From the IMG/VR virus record IMGVR_UViG_3300002144_000634, positions 1-33,958 of that record: a stretch of 33,958 nt of DNA; one strand, given 5' to 3'. The position numbers were made by a program, and so were the translations under genes. Each line of letters opens with the position of its first letter. The stretch's first letter is position 1. This stretch comes from a virus. The notes beneath the pieces were generated by a model. That model ran no database searches, was not told where the DNA came from, and worked only from the letters and a program-made list of their open reading frames with translations. This document shows positions 8,091 through 15,759 of the stretch, piece after piece.

Positions 8091-8528
8091 TTATTCTGGT
8101 AATACCCCAATATACGAAAGAGCATCCATATAATCACGTTCTTCAAAACGAGTTATAGTAGTCATATCAGGTTTTGTTTTTGATTTATATTTTACTTGGT
8201 CTTCCTCACTTAATTCAGAAGACTTTACGGCCGCCCATTTCCACGAGTTTTTACTAGTACCTTCAGCAAACACCATCCCACCTTCAACATTAACACTATT
8301 TGGTAACCATACTAATCCGGTTTCTTCATCAGTCCAAGCTAAATCTTTATAAATCTCAGGGAGTAATTCAAATTGTTCTTTGTAAAAATCTGTATTAGGT
8401 TTCATTAGGGTATTAGTCCAATACCCACAAGATAAGCTGTAGAAGTTGGTAATATCTTTACTTACTTCTATTTTATAACATAGGTCGCCACCTGATTTAG
8501 GGCACTGTATAATTTCGTCGTATTGCAT
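8091..8528 (-). CDS. Hypothetical protein within glycan operon
   Basis: A 145-residue protein not assigned to a family I can name. It begins with CPKSGGDLCYKIE, then YSLSCGYWTNTLM, and has an acidic Trp-rich centre (LAWTDEETGLVWLPNSVNVEGG, NSWKWAAVKSSE). Two Cys near the N-terminus could bind a metal but no full site is visible. It sits between two glycosyltransferase genes with 3-nt gaps on both sides, so it is surely co-expressed with them. Confidence 0.6.
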   Translation of the reverse strand: MQYDEIIQCPKSGGDLCYKIEVSKDITNFYSLSCGYWTNTLMKPNTDFYKEQFELLPEIYKDLAWTDEETGLVWLPNSVNVEGGMVFAEGTSKNSWKWAAVKSSELSEEDQVKYKSKTKPDMTTITRFEERDYMDALSYIGVLPE

Positions 8529-8531
8529 ATT

Positions 8532-9806
8532 TTATAATTTTGGGGTTTGTAAACCTGGGAGGTTTAGTTTAATTTCTTGAGGGAATTCAGGTACAATTTT
8601 AAGAGTTTCACTTATTAATTGTTTCATTGAATCAAAATTAAATTCAGACTTAATTTTAAAACCTTGTTTTTTACCACCAACTACATAATTTTTATATTTA
8701 TTTTTTACATCTTTAAAAGCATCAATTGCATTTTTAGAACCTACTTGAAACCATTGGGTTTCAGGTAATAACCATTTATTAGCGGCCGAATGGTGGATTT
8801 TTTCTAGGTTTCCTGGTAGTACTATACAATTGTTGTAATCTATAAAATCCATATGTCCTGACCAACCTGAAACTATTAATGGTTTTTTAGATAAACAAAA
8901 TTCAGATAGGGGTCTACCATATCCCTCCCCTTTGGTTAATGAAACCATTGCTTTTACTTTAGGATGATTATATAATTCATTCATTTGGGTATCCGGGAGA
9001 TTACCATTTAAAAGATATACATTTGGGAGTTTCTCGGATTTATTATAAGACTTTTTAATTACATTAATCTTATCTAAAAGAGCTTCTCTTCCTATATAAC
9101 TATTTCTTCCAGTGGATGCCTTTAGAATCAATGCTGGGGGGTTTGGGGTGTTTTTAAAAGCATCAAAGAAATACTTAATTGTTGCTCCTACATTTTTCCT
9201 ATCGTGTCCATAATCTCCTTGCATCCAATGACCTACAAATAAGAAACAAAATGATTCTTTAATTGAACTCAAATCTAAACTAATTTCGTCTTTATTAGGT
9301 AAATACTTATAAACATCTAGATTTACACCTTCAAATATAGTATAAATAGGTTTTTCTAATTTAGTAAAACCCATTGACTGGTTTGTTTGTGGGTGTTTCC
9401 TTTCAAAATTAACTGATTGGAATACTCCTTTACTATGTTCAGATGAAACCCAATTCATATCCATTCTATTTAAACCCTCAACCCATCCTGGATCACATCC
9501 TGTACTTTCAATTCCAGCGGTGCACCCAATATTATATTTACCTACAGGACTAAATTCGTTTGGAATGGTAATTTGCATCCAAATATCTGGTTTTGTAGTT
9601 ATTTGTTGGATTGAATGATTCCAAAGGAATTTCCATTCTTCATGGTCTTGGCAAAAGTTAGTAGGAGTATCACCCCATCTTTGAGGTAAAAGTTTAACAT
9701 CATATTGATCTAATTCAATAATGGCTTTAATTACATCTCTGGAACGTGCTCCATATCCACTATAAGTGTCAAATGGGCAACTTATTACAAAACTTGGTTT
9801 ATTCAT
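8532..9806 (-). CDS. Glycosyltransferase, GT4/GT-B type
   Basis: A 424-residue protein with two Rossmann-like halves. The N-terminal half begins SFVISCPFDTYSGYGARSRD, the Gly-rich acceptor loop common in GT4 proteins. The C-terminal half has VYLLNGNLPDTQMNELY and VSLTKGEGYGRPLSEFCLSK followed by LIVSGWSGHMDF, the donor-binding GEG-x-G-x-P-x-x-E region of GT-B enzymes. It probably transfers a hexose from a nucleotide sugar. Its ATG overlaps the stop of the upstream GT gene by one base (TAATG). Confidence 0.8.
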   Translation of the reverse strand: MNKPSFVISCPFDTYSGYGARSRDVIKAIIELDQYDVKLLPQRWGDTPTNFCQDHEEWKFLWNHSIQQITTKPDIWMQITIPNEFSPVGKYNIGCTAGIESTGCDPGWVEGLNRMDMNWVSSEHSKGVFQSVNFERKHPQTNQSMGFTKLEKPIYTIFEGVNLDVYKYLPNKDEISLDLSSIKESFCFLFVGHWMQGDYGHDRKNVGATIKYFFDAFKNTPNPPALILKASTGRNSYIGREALLDKINVIKKSYNKSEKLPNVYLLNGNLPDTQMNELYNHPKVKAMVSLTKGEGYGRPLSEFCLSKKPLIVSGWSGHMDFIDYNNCIVLPGNLEKIHHSAANKWLLPETQWFQVGSKNAIDAFKDVKNKYKNYVVGGKKQGFKIKSEFNFDSMKQLISETLKIVPEFPQEIKLNLPGLQTPKL

Positions 9807-11260
9807 TAGTATACTAATTTATGATTTAAAAATTTTCCTTTTTGTTCAGTAGCATTGATTATTTCATAATCCTTTCGTGGTTGCCATACTTTAAATAGGG
9901 CATCAAATGCTTCCATTACTCTATTTGCTTGATGTTTAGCTGTAAATCCTGCTTCATCACTCAAAGCCCATTCTCTACCCTTTAATCCCCTAGCTTTACG
10001 TTCTTCACGACTTAAATTATAAATTTCTTTATATCTATCAGCAGCATCTTCCCAAGCACATCTATCATCATAGATATAAGGTGTTGGAGGTGATCCTTGT
10101 ATTGATCTTGAAGTTGGGTATACTGGGAAAGCCCACTCACCATGTTTTTTATATGTACCTCTATGATTAGAAGGAACATCAGCACTTGGTTCAAACCATT
10201 TACCATTTTCATCTTCAAATCTCATTTGATCCTGCATTCCTCCTGTTACGTTAGCTATAATAGGTGTACCTGCTAATATTGCTTCTGTTATTGTTAACCC
10301 CCAACCTTCATTAGATGTTAATAATACTTGAGCATCTGCTATATTATAAAGGAAATTTAAACCTTTTCTGTCAAGTTTTTGGGTTGAAAAGATAATACAC
10401 TTTTCATATTTTTCCCCAAAAAGATACTCTGCAACTTTATTTAAATCAGTTCCATGATCTGTAACAATTTCAGTATGAAGTATAAATCTACATTTTAATG
10501 CTTCTTCCTCAGGTAGTGAATCTAAAAATGCTCTAAAAGCTACCATAGCATCTGGGATTTGTTTTCTGCGAATATTTCTTGAATTAAAGAATAATATAAA
10601 ATTTACTTCATTATCGAGTGAAATTTTACTTTTTCTAAAAGCCATCATTTCATTATACAATTCATGATCCTTAGTAATGGGGAAATAATGAGTAGAATCT
10701 AAACCATGAGGTACATATCTAAATACTTTTTTACTTGTATCCACATCTGCTAATACTAATTTATTGATATTAACAGTTTGTTTAGAGATACCCATTAATA
10801 AATCACACGCCTCATAATAAGGTTGGTTATATCTAGGTGCTGGGTAATCATCCCATATATTAAGATAAGCTATGGGTGCTAATTTTCTTAGTTGATCTTC
10901 CATATTAAAGATATGTATAAAATATCTTGGATCTGTGATCAACATTATAGCATCTGGTTTTTCTAAATTAAATATATTTTGGATTTCCTGTGTGTCTCCA
11001 TACCCATCAACACAATATAAAAAGGTTGATGCGTCTTCAATACCTGAGTGGTTTGAAGTATCCGCACTTATATCTAATCTTTGTCCTTTTTGTGGGTGGT
11101 TAATTGCTCCTGCTACATTAACCCAATTAAAATGGTGGGAGGTAGCTATAACAATTTCCTTAGCAACAGTAGCTACACCTGAGTGTACTCTAATATCATC
11201 ACAAACAAGCATTATTTTTTTTCGCTTATCTTTAGGTAAATATTCAAAACTTTTATTCAT
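9806..11260 (-). CDS. Glycosyltransferase, GT4/GT-B type
   Basis: A protein of 484 residues from the ATG at 11260; an in-frame TTG 21 nt earlier lies inside a poly-A stretch and is less likely. KIMLVCDDIRVHSGVATVA at the N-terminus gives the acceptor-domain Gly loop. The C-terminal half has LLTSNEGWGLTITEAILAG and PIIANVTGGMQD, the E-x7-E donor site of GT4 enzymes. An insert around residues 370-410 (YPTSRSIQGSPPTPYIYDD) is unusual. It is the first enzyme gene of the glycan operon and starts 10 nt after the small ribbon-helix-helix-like gene. Confidence 0.8.
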   Translation of the reverse strand: MNKSFEYLPKDKRKKIMLVCDDIRVHSGVATVAKEIVIATSHHFNWVNVAGAINHPQKGQRLDISADTSNHSGIEDASTFLYCVDGYGDTQEIQNIFNLEKPDAIMLITDPRYFIHIFNMEDQLRKLAPIAYLNIWDDYPAPRYNQPYYEACDLLMGISKQTVNINKLVLADVDTSKKVFRYVPHGLDSTHYFPITKDHELYNEMMAFRKSKISLDNEVNFILFFNSRNIRRKQIPDAMVAFRAFLDSLPEEEALKCRFILHTEIVTDHGTDLNKVAEYLFGEKYEKCIIFSTQKLDRKGLNFLYNIADAQVLLTSNEGWGLTITEAILAGTPIIANVTGGMQDQMRFEDENGKWFEPSADVPSNHRGTYKKHGEWAFPVYPTSRSIQGSPPTPYIYDDRCAWEDAADRYKEIYNLSREERKARGLKGREWALSDEAGFTAKHQANRVMEAFDALFKVWQPRKDYEIINATEQKGKFLNHKLVY

Positions 11261-11270
11261 CTTTTTTTTT

Positions 11271-11462
11271 TTATAGTTCAATATTAGATTGGTTTGTTAC
11301 TTGTCGTCTAAAATCTTCATCTGTAAGATACAAAAAAATAGCTCGGTCGGCAAGCTTTTGGAAACTAAATTTTCGTTTTACACATTCAATTTTAAAATTT
11401 TCAAATAAATCACTTTGAACTTTAACACTCGTTAGTGTCATTGGGTTTTTTAGATTTGACAT
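11271..11462 (-). CDS. Possible ribbon-helix-helix DNA-binding protein
   Basis: A 63-residue protein. MTLTSVKVQSDLFENFKIECVKRKFSFQKLADRAIFLYLTDEDFR has a strand followed by two helices, the pattern of ribbon-helix-helix repressors. It precedes the glycan operon, so it might regulate it. The ATG is 29 nt below an ATATGTATA motif. The assignment rests on pattern only. Confidence 0.5.
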   Translation of the reverse strand: MSNLKNPMTLTSVKVQSDLFENFKIECVKRKFSFQKLADRAIFLYLTDEDFRRQVTNQSNIEL

Positions 11463-11490
11463 AATATTTATTTTTAATAACGTTTATTGG

Positions 11491-11499
11491 TATACATAT
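11491..11499 (-). promoter_or_regulatory. ATATGTATA motif (possible second promoter class)
   Basis: The 9-mer ATATGTATA occurs on the minus strand in the gap before the 63-residue gene. The same 9-mer occurs at 13153-13161, 18811-18819 and 23695-23703, always intergenic and in the same orientation. Confidence 0.3.
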
Positions 11500-11508
11500 A
11501 TAATTATA

Positions 11509-12480
11509 TTAGTAGATTATTCCTTCCCCACAATGTTCTTTATCTACTTTGTAAGGGCAGAAGCTACAATTCCATTTAGATGGAGATTTTGGGTAATCTA
11601 TATCCTTTATTTGGCCACTAGAATTGAAGCATTCGTTTATAAAACTATTAATAGCATTTTTCGCTCTACCTAATTTTATTTTACCACTCGGTGGGGTGAA
11701 TGTTTGTACTCTATAAGCTTGGTGGGGTGACATTAATTTTTCATCATCCCAATCTAATACTTTTCGTTTTAAGATAAAAAATTCAATTTCAATTTTATCA
11801 ATTGGTATATTATACTGTTCAGCAAAGAATTGTTTATATAATAATAATTGGAATTGTTTATCTTCATTCTTTTTATCTTGATCTCTCCAGCCTCTAGTGC
11901 TAGTTTTGATATCGATTATCTTAAATGTATCTGTTGGTTCATGATACATGACAATGTCTAGATACCCCATGTATAATACGTTACTATACATTTTATTTGG
12001 TGCTACAACGATTGGTATTTCACAACCTACTAAATGGTAACCACGTTTACTAAAATATGAACTACGTTTTTTCTTAAACCAATTTAAAATACCAACCCCA
12101 TCTTCAAAAAATTCCCGCATCTCAGTAGATGATGAAAAGTGTTCTGATTTATTTGATTTATATTGCTTTTGATACTCAGCAATAAATTTTTCCTGGAATG
12201 TGTCTTCCATATTAATTTCTCTATCAGCATGTGCTGCTGATTTTTCATACATTACATCCAGATAATGTTGTATTACTTCGTGGATGGCTGTTCCAAAAAC
12301 AGTATGAATAGATGAGGTAAAACGTTTAATTTTATCCTTATATTGGAGTTTCCAACGATGGGGGCAATTCCTAAAAATTGACATCTGTGAATACGAGATG
12401 TTTTTTTGATAAGTATAATTCACCTCTGTAGGAGGATTATTACGTATTTCTTTTATTATTTTAGGTATTTTTTTACTCAT
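11509..12480 (-). CDS. PD-(D/E)XK nuclease with Cas4/RecB-type Cys cluster
   Basis: A protein of 323 residues from the ATG at 12480, which overlaps the GIY-YIG gene by 8 nt; longer starts would extend 51 nt into it. SYSQMSIFRNCPHRWKLQYKD (around residues 30-50) and the catalytic block GYLDIVMYHEPTD...FKIIDIKTS are those of the PDDEXK_1/RecB nuclease family. One Cys in FRNC and three at the C-terminus (WNCSFCPYKVDKEHC) match the four-Cys Fe-S site of AddB and Cas4. The likely role is an exonuclease in phage recombination or replication. No Cas genes or repeats are present, so a CRISPR role is not supported. Confidence 0.8.
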   Translation of the reverse strand: MSKKIPKIIKEIRNNPPTEVNYTYQKNISYSQMSIFRNCPHRWKLQYKDKIKRFTSSIHTVFGTAIHEVIQHYLDVMYEKSAAHADREINMEDTFQEKFIAEYQKQYKSNKSEHFSSSTEMREFFEDGVGILNWFKKKRSSYFSKRGYHLVGCEIPIVVAPNKMYSNVLYMGYLDIVMYHEPTDTFKIIDIKTSTRGWRDQDKKNEDKQFQLLLYKQFFAEQYNIPIDKIEIEFFILKRKVLDWDDEKLMSPHQAYRVQTFTPPSGKIKLGRAKNAINSFINECFNSSGQIKDIDYPKSPSKWNCSFCPYKVDKEHCGEGIIY

Positions 12481-13051
12481 ATTTCCATTTATAACCATAG
12501 GCAGTTTTACATTTGCCTCTACAACAATCACCTATACTTCCTAACCTTACTCCATTTATAGCTAAATTTGCTTCATTTGCTCCACCATCCCATTTTTTAA
12601 TAAATTCCCCATCTAAAGTATACTGTAATACTTTTTTATGAACCTTATTTCTAGCACGGCCTGTTTTATTATAACAAATTCCTTTTTTAGCTTTACTTAA
12701 TTTTTTAATATGTTCAGCGGTAAATTTAATCCCTTTTTTAGCTTTACTAATATTATTTTTTTGAGTTTGGGTAAAACTAGTAGCACCACCACCTCCTTTA
12801 TTCTTATTATCTAACTTAAATCCCCAAGATTGAAATTGTGAAATCCAGTATTGTTCTATTTCTTTCCAATTTTCCATTTTACATTCATCAATTACATTTA
12901 CTTGGATATTTTTATGATATTTAATTTTATGATTTCTAATTCTACCTTTAATATCTTTAGTTTTACCTATATAAACCTCATAAGGATTATCAGTAATGTT
13001 AGTTATTAGATAAATTTTTGTTGTTTTTATATCTTTGTTTTGCTTTTTCAT
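12473..13051 (-). CDS. GIY-YIG homing endonuclease with NUMOD repeats
   Basis: A protein of about 192 residues from MKKQNKDIKTTKIYLITN (13051). The GIY-YIG core reads KIYLITNITDNPYEVYIGKT, with R-x3-H (GRIRNHK) and the Glu in WKEIEQYWI. After it come GGGGATSFTQTQKNNISKAKKG and HIKKLSKAKKG, NUMOD3-like DNA-binding repeats, and a C-terminal LQYTLDGEFIKKWDGGANEA NUMOD1/IENR1-type module. These enzymes make a break in an unoccupied allele and spread by gene conversion. It sits between the Nmad1 gene and the PD-(D/E)XK gene, overlapping both the small ORF upstream and the nuclease gene downstream, as an inserted element would. Confidence 0.85.
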   Translation of the reverse strand: MKKQNKDIKTTKIYLITNITDNPYEVYIGKTKDIKGRIRNHKIKYHKNIQVNVIDECKMENWKEIEQYWISQFQSWGFKLDNKNKGGGGATSFTQTQKNNISKAKKGIKFTAEHIKKLSKAKKGICYNKTGRARNKVHKKVLQYTLDGEFIKKWDGGANEANLAINGVRLGSIGDCCRGKCKTAYGYKWKYE

Positions 13052-13148
13052 CTTCTTGTTCTTTATTTTTCCAGTAATACTTTTTGGAAGCAAGTTTTTG
13101 AGCTAATTGCTTTTCTTCTTTAGTCAAATACTTTTTAATTCTTCCCAT
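12999..13148 (-). CDS. Small basic ORF overlapping the GIY-YIG gene
   Basis: An ORF of 49 residues, MGRIKKYLTKEEKQLAQKLA to KNNKNLSNN, very rich in Lys, Asn and Gln. Its start resembles the short basic leader (MGRI-RKY...EEE) that often begins phage-borne HNH and GIY-YIG proteins. It overlaps the GIY-YIG start by 53 nt in another frame. It may be a separate peptide coupled to the nuclease, or the original N-terminus of the nuclease cut off by a frameshift. Confidence 0.5.
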   Translation of the reverse strand: MGRIKKYLTKEEKQLAQKLASKKYYWKNKEQEDEKAKQRYKNNKNLSNN

Positions 13149-13152
13149 CAGT

Positions 13153-13161
13153 TATACATAT
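13153..13161 (-). promoter_or_regulatory. ATATGTATA motif before the 49-residue ORF
   Basis: Copy of the recurrent 9-mer, here only 4 nt before the ATG at 13148; TATAAT lies just upstream on the same strand. Confidence 0.25.
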
Positions 13162-13201
13162 TATAAAGAGTAAGAGTAACAACAAAGGTCACAACATTAT
13201 T

Positions 13202-13639
13202 TTATTTACGCCACTTATTTCGACCAACCAAAAGACCGATTATTCCATAATTGGCTATATCAATAAATGTATCTTCCATACCTTCACCTTTAACAAATGA
13301 CCTACCATTAACTAATAGATTTTTTAAACGTGAAATTTTATCGGTTAATCTAATACATAACCCAGTTAGTGAGAATTGTTTATCATTGCTATTATTAACG
13401 ATATCTCCGCCTAAAGCAATGTTATTTAACCCATAATCAAGATGTTTAGCTGCAAACATTGCATACATTTCGGCTTGGATTTTAATAAACTCATTAGATA
13501 GATCTGGGTATTCTTCTTCAAAAATAGTTATTGTTTGATTAACTTCATCATCAATGTATTCTTGAATTTTCTTAGGATTTTTAGCATCCATAATTTCTCT
13601 ATCGCTCATTTCTTCGTATTTACTTATTGAATCACCCAT
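13202..13639 (-). CDS. Nucleotide modification-associated domain 1 protein (DUF1599)
   Basis: A 145-residue protein. AKHLDYGLNNIALGG, LCIRLTDKISRLKNLL and DTFIDIANYGIIGLLV are the three conserved blocks of DUF1599/Nmad1. The family is linked by comparative genomics to DNA base modification in phages and has a helical fold with acidic metal-binding positions. Together with FolE, QueD and QueE elsewhere in the window it supports nucleotide modification, though its reaction is not established. It overlaps the upstream 75-residue gene by 8 nt. Confidence 0.7.
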   Translation of the reverse strand: MGDSISKYEEMSDREIMDAKNPKKIQEYIDDEVNQTITIFEEEYPDLSNEFIKIQAEMYAMFAAKHLDYGLNNIALGGDIVNNSNDKQFSLTGLCIRLTDKISRLKNLLVNGRSFVKGEGMEDTFIDIANYGIIGLLVGRNKWRK

Positions 13640-13859
13640 TGATTTGTGTTAGTTTAAAAAATTGATTTTTTAATATTAATATCCTTTCCTCAGCATCAAT
13701 TAACATTCTAAGTGCCTCTTCAGCATTTTTATAAAAATCCTCTGTGGAATGGTCCCCAATCCCAACGGCTTTATGCCCTAGTAAGTCTAAGGATAACATG
13801 GATTTTGCTCTGTCGGCTTCAGCTGAAGATAATAACATTTTGTAAAGTAGTGTTGTCAT
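13632..13859 (-). CDS. Hypothetical helical protein
   Basis: A 75-residue protein that I do not recognise. It is mostly helical by pattern (SSAEADRAKSMLSLDLLG, FYKNAEEALRMLIDAEERIL) with no motifs. It overlaps gp62 by 4 nt (ATGA) and the Nmad1 gene by 8 nt, so it is part of the same operon. Confidence 0.55.
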   Translation of the reverse strand: MTTLLYKMLLSSAEADRAKSMLSLDLLGHKAVGIGDHSTEDFYKNAEEALRMLIDAEERILILKNQFFKLTQING

Positions 13860-14269
13860 TTTAATAATGGTTTTATTTCTTTTGTGTTTAATCCTCTATT
13901 CGATAATATACGACTAATTTGTGTGGCATCCAACAAACCTATGGATTCTTTTGCTTCTCTACTTGAACATTTAAGATGGTCTCGCAAATGTTCTATTAGT
14001 TCCTTGTTTGGTTCCTTAGTTTTAGATTTAATATATTTACTCCATTTATTATTTTTAGGTATAAATTCTTTATAAATTGAATATATCTTTTTCTTTTCTT
14101 GTGGGGGTAGATCTTGAACATAATTAACAATCTCTAAATAATCCGGATTCATGCTAAGGAAGCGGTGTATCATATAGCTATTCCAAACTTCCCAGTCTTT
14201 GTCTGTAAAAGACTCAACTGGGGGTTTAGTATTATTAATACATTTAATCCAATCAAAGATACTATTCAT
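13856..14269 (-). CDS. gp62: DNA polymerase clamp loader small subunit (gp62-like)
   Basis: A 137-residue protein. FDWIKCINNTKPPVESF near the N-terminus, WNSYMIHRFLSMNPDYLEIVNYVQ in the middle and a helical C-terminus match the phage clamp loader subunit A family (T4 gp62, 187 residues in T4; this is a short version as in many T4-like relatives). Gp62 pairs with gp44 to load the sliding clamp onto primed DNA. It is in the same operon as gp44, with one small ORF between, where T4 has 62 next to 44. Confidence 0.75.
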   Translation of the reverse strand: MNSIFDWIKCINNTKPPVESFTDKDWEVWNSYMIHRFLSMNPDYLEIVNYVQDLPPQEKKKIYSIYKEFIPKNNKWSKYIKSKTKEPNKELIEHLRDHLKCSSREAKESIGLLDATQISRILSNRGLNTKEIKPLLK

Positions 14270-14515
14270 TTAGCAAAGTTCATCTTTAAGTTCTTCTCTA
14301 AGTTCCAATGGGAGGCCTTCTCCTAAAATTTTATTATTTGTAGGGTCGAAGAAAACAGGAATAGGCATAATAGCATCATTTTCTGTACCTGCTATAAATT
14401 TAGAGATTTTTCTTAAAATAATTCCTGATTGAAATAAACTTTTACCTTCTGAGTTAGTAATTCCAGTAGTACTATTCAAATCAATTTGGGGTTGGTGTAA
14501 TTGTGGGTCTTGCAT
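14270..14515 (-). CDS. Hypothetical protein between clamp loader genes
   Basis: An 81-residue protein that I do not recognise. After a polar Gln/Asn-rich N-terminus it has SLFQSGIILRKISKFIAG and IMPIPVFFDPTNNKILGEGL. It is packed between gp44 and gp62 with gaps of 2 and 0 nt, so a link to replication is likely from position alone. Confidence 0.6.
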   Translation of the reverse strand: MQDPQLHQPQIDLNSTTGITNSEGKSLFQSGIILRKISKFIAGTENDAIMPIPVFFDPTNNKILGEGLPLELREELKDELC

Positions 14516-14517
14516 AA

Positions 14518-15444
14518 TTATTTATTATTTATTAAATTTTGGATTAATGACATTGTATTTATTTCTTTATCAATACGAAAATTTGCTTTATATTGGTGTT
14601 CATTGATTATAATAGAAGCTGTACCCTCTTTACCAGGTAAAAACTCACTTGCTCTAGAGTATAGAGATTTAAATAACTCATCAAAGTCACTAACATTAGC
14701 ATCTGCTATTATTTGTCGGATTGCTGTGAACCTATAGTTGGGTTTTAAATCACGTTCTGATAGGGTGTTTATCACTTGATCTATATAATTAGATGATACT
14801 AATATTGATTTATCTAACCTTAAATCATTATCTATAGTAGATAACTGTATAGTATTGATACATTTACGCATATCAGGGTAGTATTGATTAACTAATGGGA
14901 CTAGGTCCTGCATTTCGTATCTAATTTTTTCCTGTTCTAAAATCCAAGATAAATGTCTAGCTACATCTTGTTTAGATGGAGGTATAATTTTAAGTACTTG
15001 ACATCTTGATTGTAAAGGGTCAATGATACGTTCTACGAAATTACAAGTCATAATAAAACGAGTTGTACGTGAAAATGTCTCAATAATGTTACGAAGTGAA
15101 GCTTGTGCTTGTATTGTTAAAAAATCAGCTTCATCTAAAATAACAACCTTAATAGGCTCAAATGAAATTGTACTTGCGAATCCCTGTACTTTATCTCTAA
15201 TAGTTTCAATACCCCTCTCATCAGATGCATTAATGTAAATGTAATCACATTCAAGATTCCCTACAATGATTTTGGCCAATGTAGTTTTTCCTGTTCCACT
15301 AGGACCGTAGAAAATGAGATTTAAAATATCATTCTGGTCTAAATATTTTTTTAATGAATTTTTAATATTCTCATTACCCACAAACGTATCAAGTGTTGTG
15401 GGGCGATATTTTTCGTTCAATAAACTATTCTCAGTACTCACCAT
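14518..15444 (-). CDS. gp44: Clamp loader large subunit (gp44/RFC-like AAA+ ATPase)
   Basis: A 308-residue protein. NEKYRPTTLDTFVGNE is the usual RFC-family start, GPSGTGKTT (about 47-55) the Walker A, VVILDEADFL the Walker B, IMTCNF sensor I and LQSRCQ the SRC arginine-finger motif. The length matches T4 gp44 (319 residues). It hydrolyses ATP to open and place the gp45 clamp on DNA. The start overlaps the end of the 90-residue gene by 14 nt; it is transcribed from the promoter at 15708. Confidence 0.95.
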   Translation of the reverse strand: MVSTENSLLNEKYRPTTLDTFVGNENIKNSLKKYLDQNDILNLIFYGPSGTGKTTLAKIIVGNLECDYIYINASDERGIETIRDKVQGFASTISFEPIKVVILDEADFLTIQAQASLRNIIETFSRTTRFIMTCNFVERIIDPLQSRCQVLKIIPPSKQDVARHLSWILEQEKIRYEMQDLVPLVNQYYPDMRKCINTIQLSTIDNDLRLDKSILVSSNYIDQVINTLSERDLKPNYRFTAIRQIIADANVSDFDELFKSLYSRASEFLPGKEGTASIIINEHQYKANFRIDKEINTMSLIQNLINNK

Positions 15445-15703
15445 AAATGCTAAATTTTTGCTCTTCTGGTATAGTTACTTTAACTTCTTCAGCATTAATG
15501 GCATATAATTCCCCCTTTAGAGGTGCTAATCTGTATTCTCCTCTGAATCCGGTTTTAGTCATATAAGCTTCTAATGTATCTGTTAATGTTTTATGCAATG
15601 TACCATTTGGTTCATTTGCAACTAACCTCCATTTGTCTCCAGGTGGTACTCGCCTTGCGATTAAAATATTAGTTTCTTCGATTTGTGTTTTTTGTTTTTC
15701 CAT
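15431..15703 (-). CDS. Hypothetical protein, probably leaderless mRNA
   Basis: A 90-residue protein that I do not recognise; RRVPPGDKWRLVANEPNGTL and AYMTKTGFRGEYRLAPLKGELYAINA suggest a small alpha/beta fold. The -7 box of the promoter at 15708-15738 ends only 5 nt before the ATG, and no other Met follows, so the transcript should begin at or very near the start codon. It is the first gene of the clamp loader operon. Confidence 0.65.
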   Translation of the reverse strand: MEKQKTQIEETNILIARRVPPGDKWRLVANEPNGTLHKTLTDTLEAYMTKTGFRGEYRLAPLKGELYAINAEEVKVTIPEEQKFSIYGEY

Positions 15704-15707
15704 GTGT

Positions 15708-15738
15708 ATAATATACGAAAAATTAATGGGGAAAACAA
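15708..15738 (-). promoter_or_regulatory. Bacteroidota-type promoter of the clamp loader operon
   Basis: TTG (15736-15738), 20 nt, TATATTAT (15708-15715) with TTCG before it. The TTG lies in the loop and 3' arm of the groEL terminator hairpin. The start codon at 15703 is too close for a normal leader. Confidence 0.75.
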
Positions 15739-15746
15739 GTTTCCCC
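15728..15746 (-). terminator. Rho-independent terminator after groEL
   Basis: GGGGAAA and TTTCCCC form a 7-bp stem around a 5-nt loop, followed on the minus strand by ATTAATTTTT. It lies 13 nt after the groEL stop and overlaps the promoter of the next operon. Confidence 0.7.
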
Positions 15747-15759
15747 TATTAAGTTGTTT

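Noticed and set aside
11509-12480. Cas4 as part of a CRISPR system
   Set aside because: No other cas gene and no repeat-spacer array is visible; phage RecB/Cas4-like nucleases are common without CRISPR.
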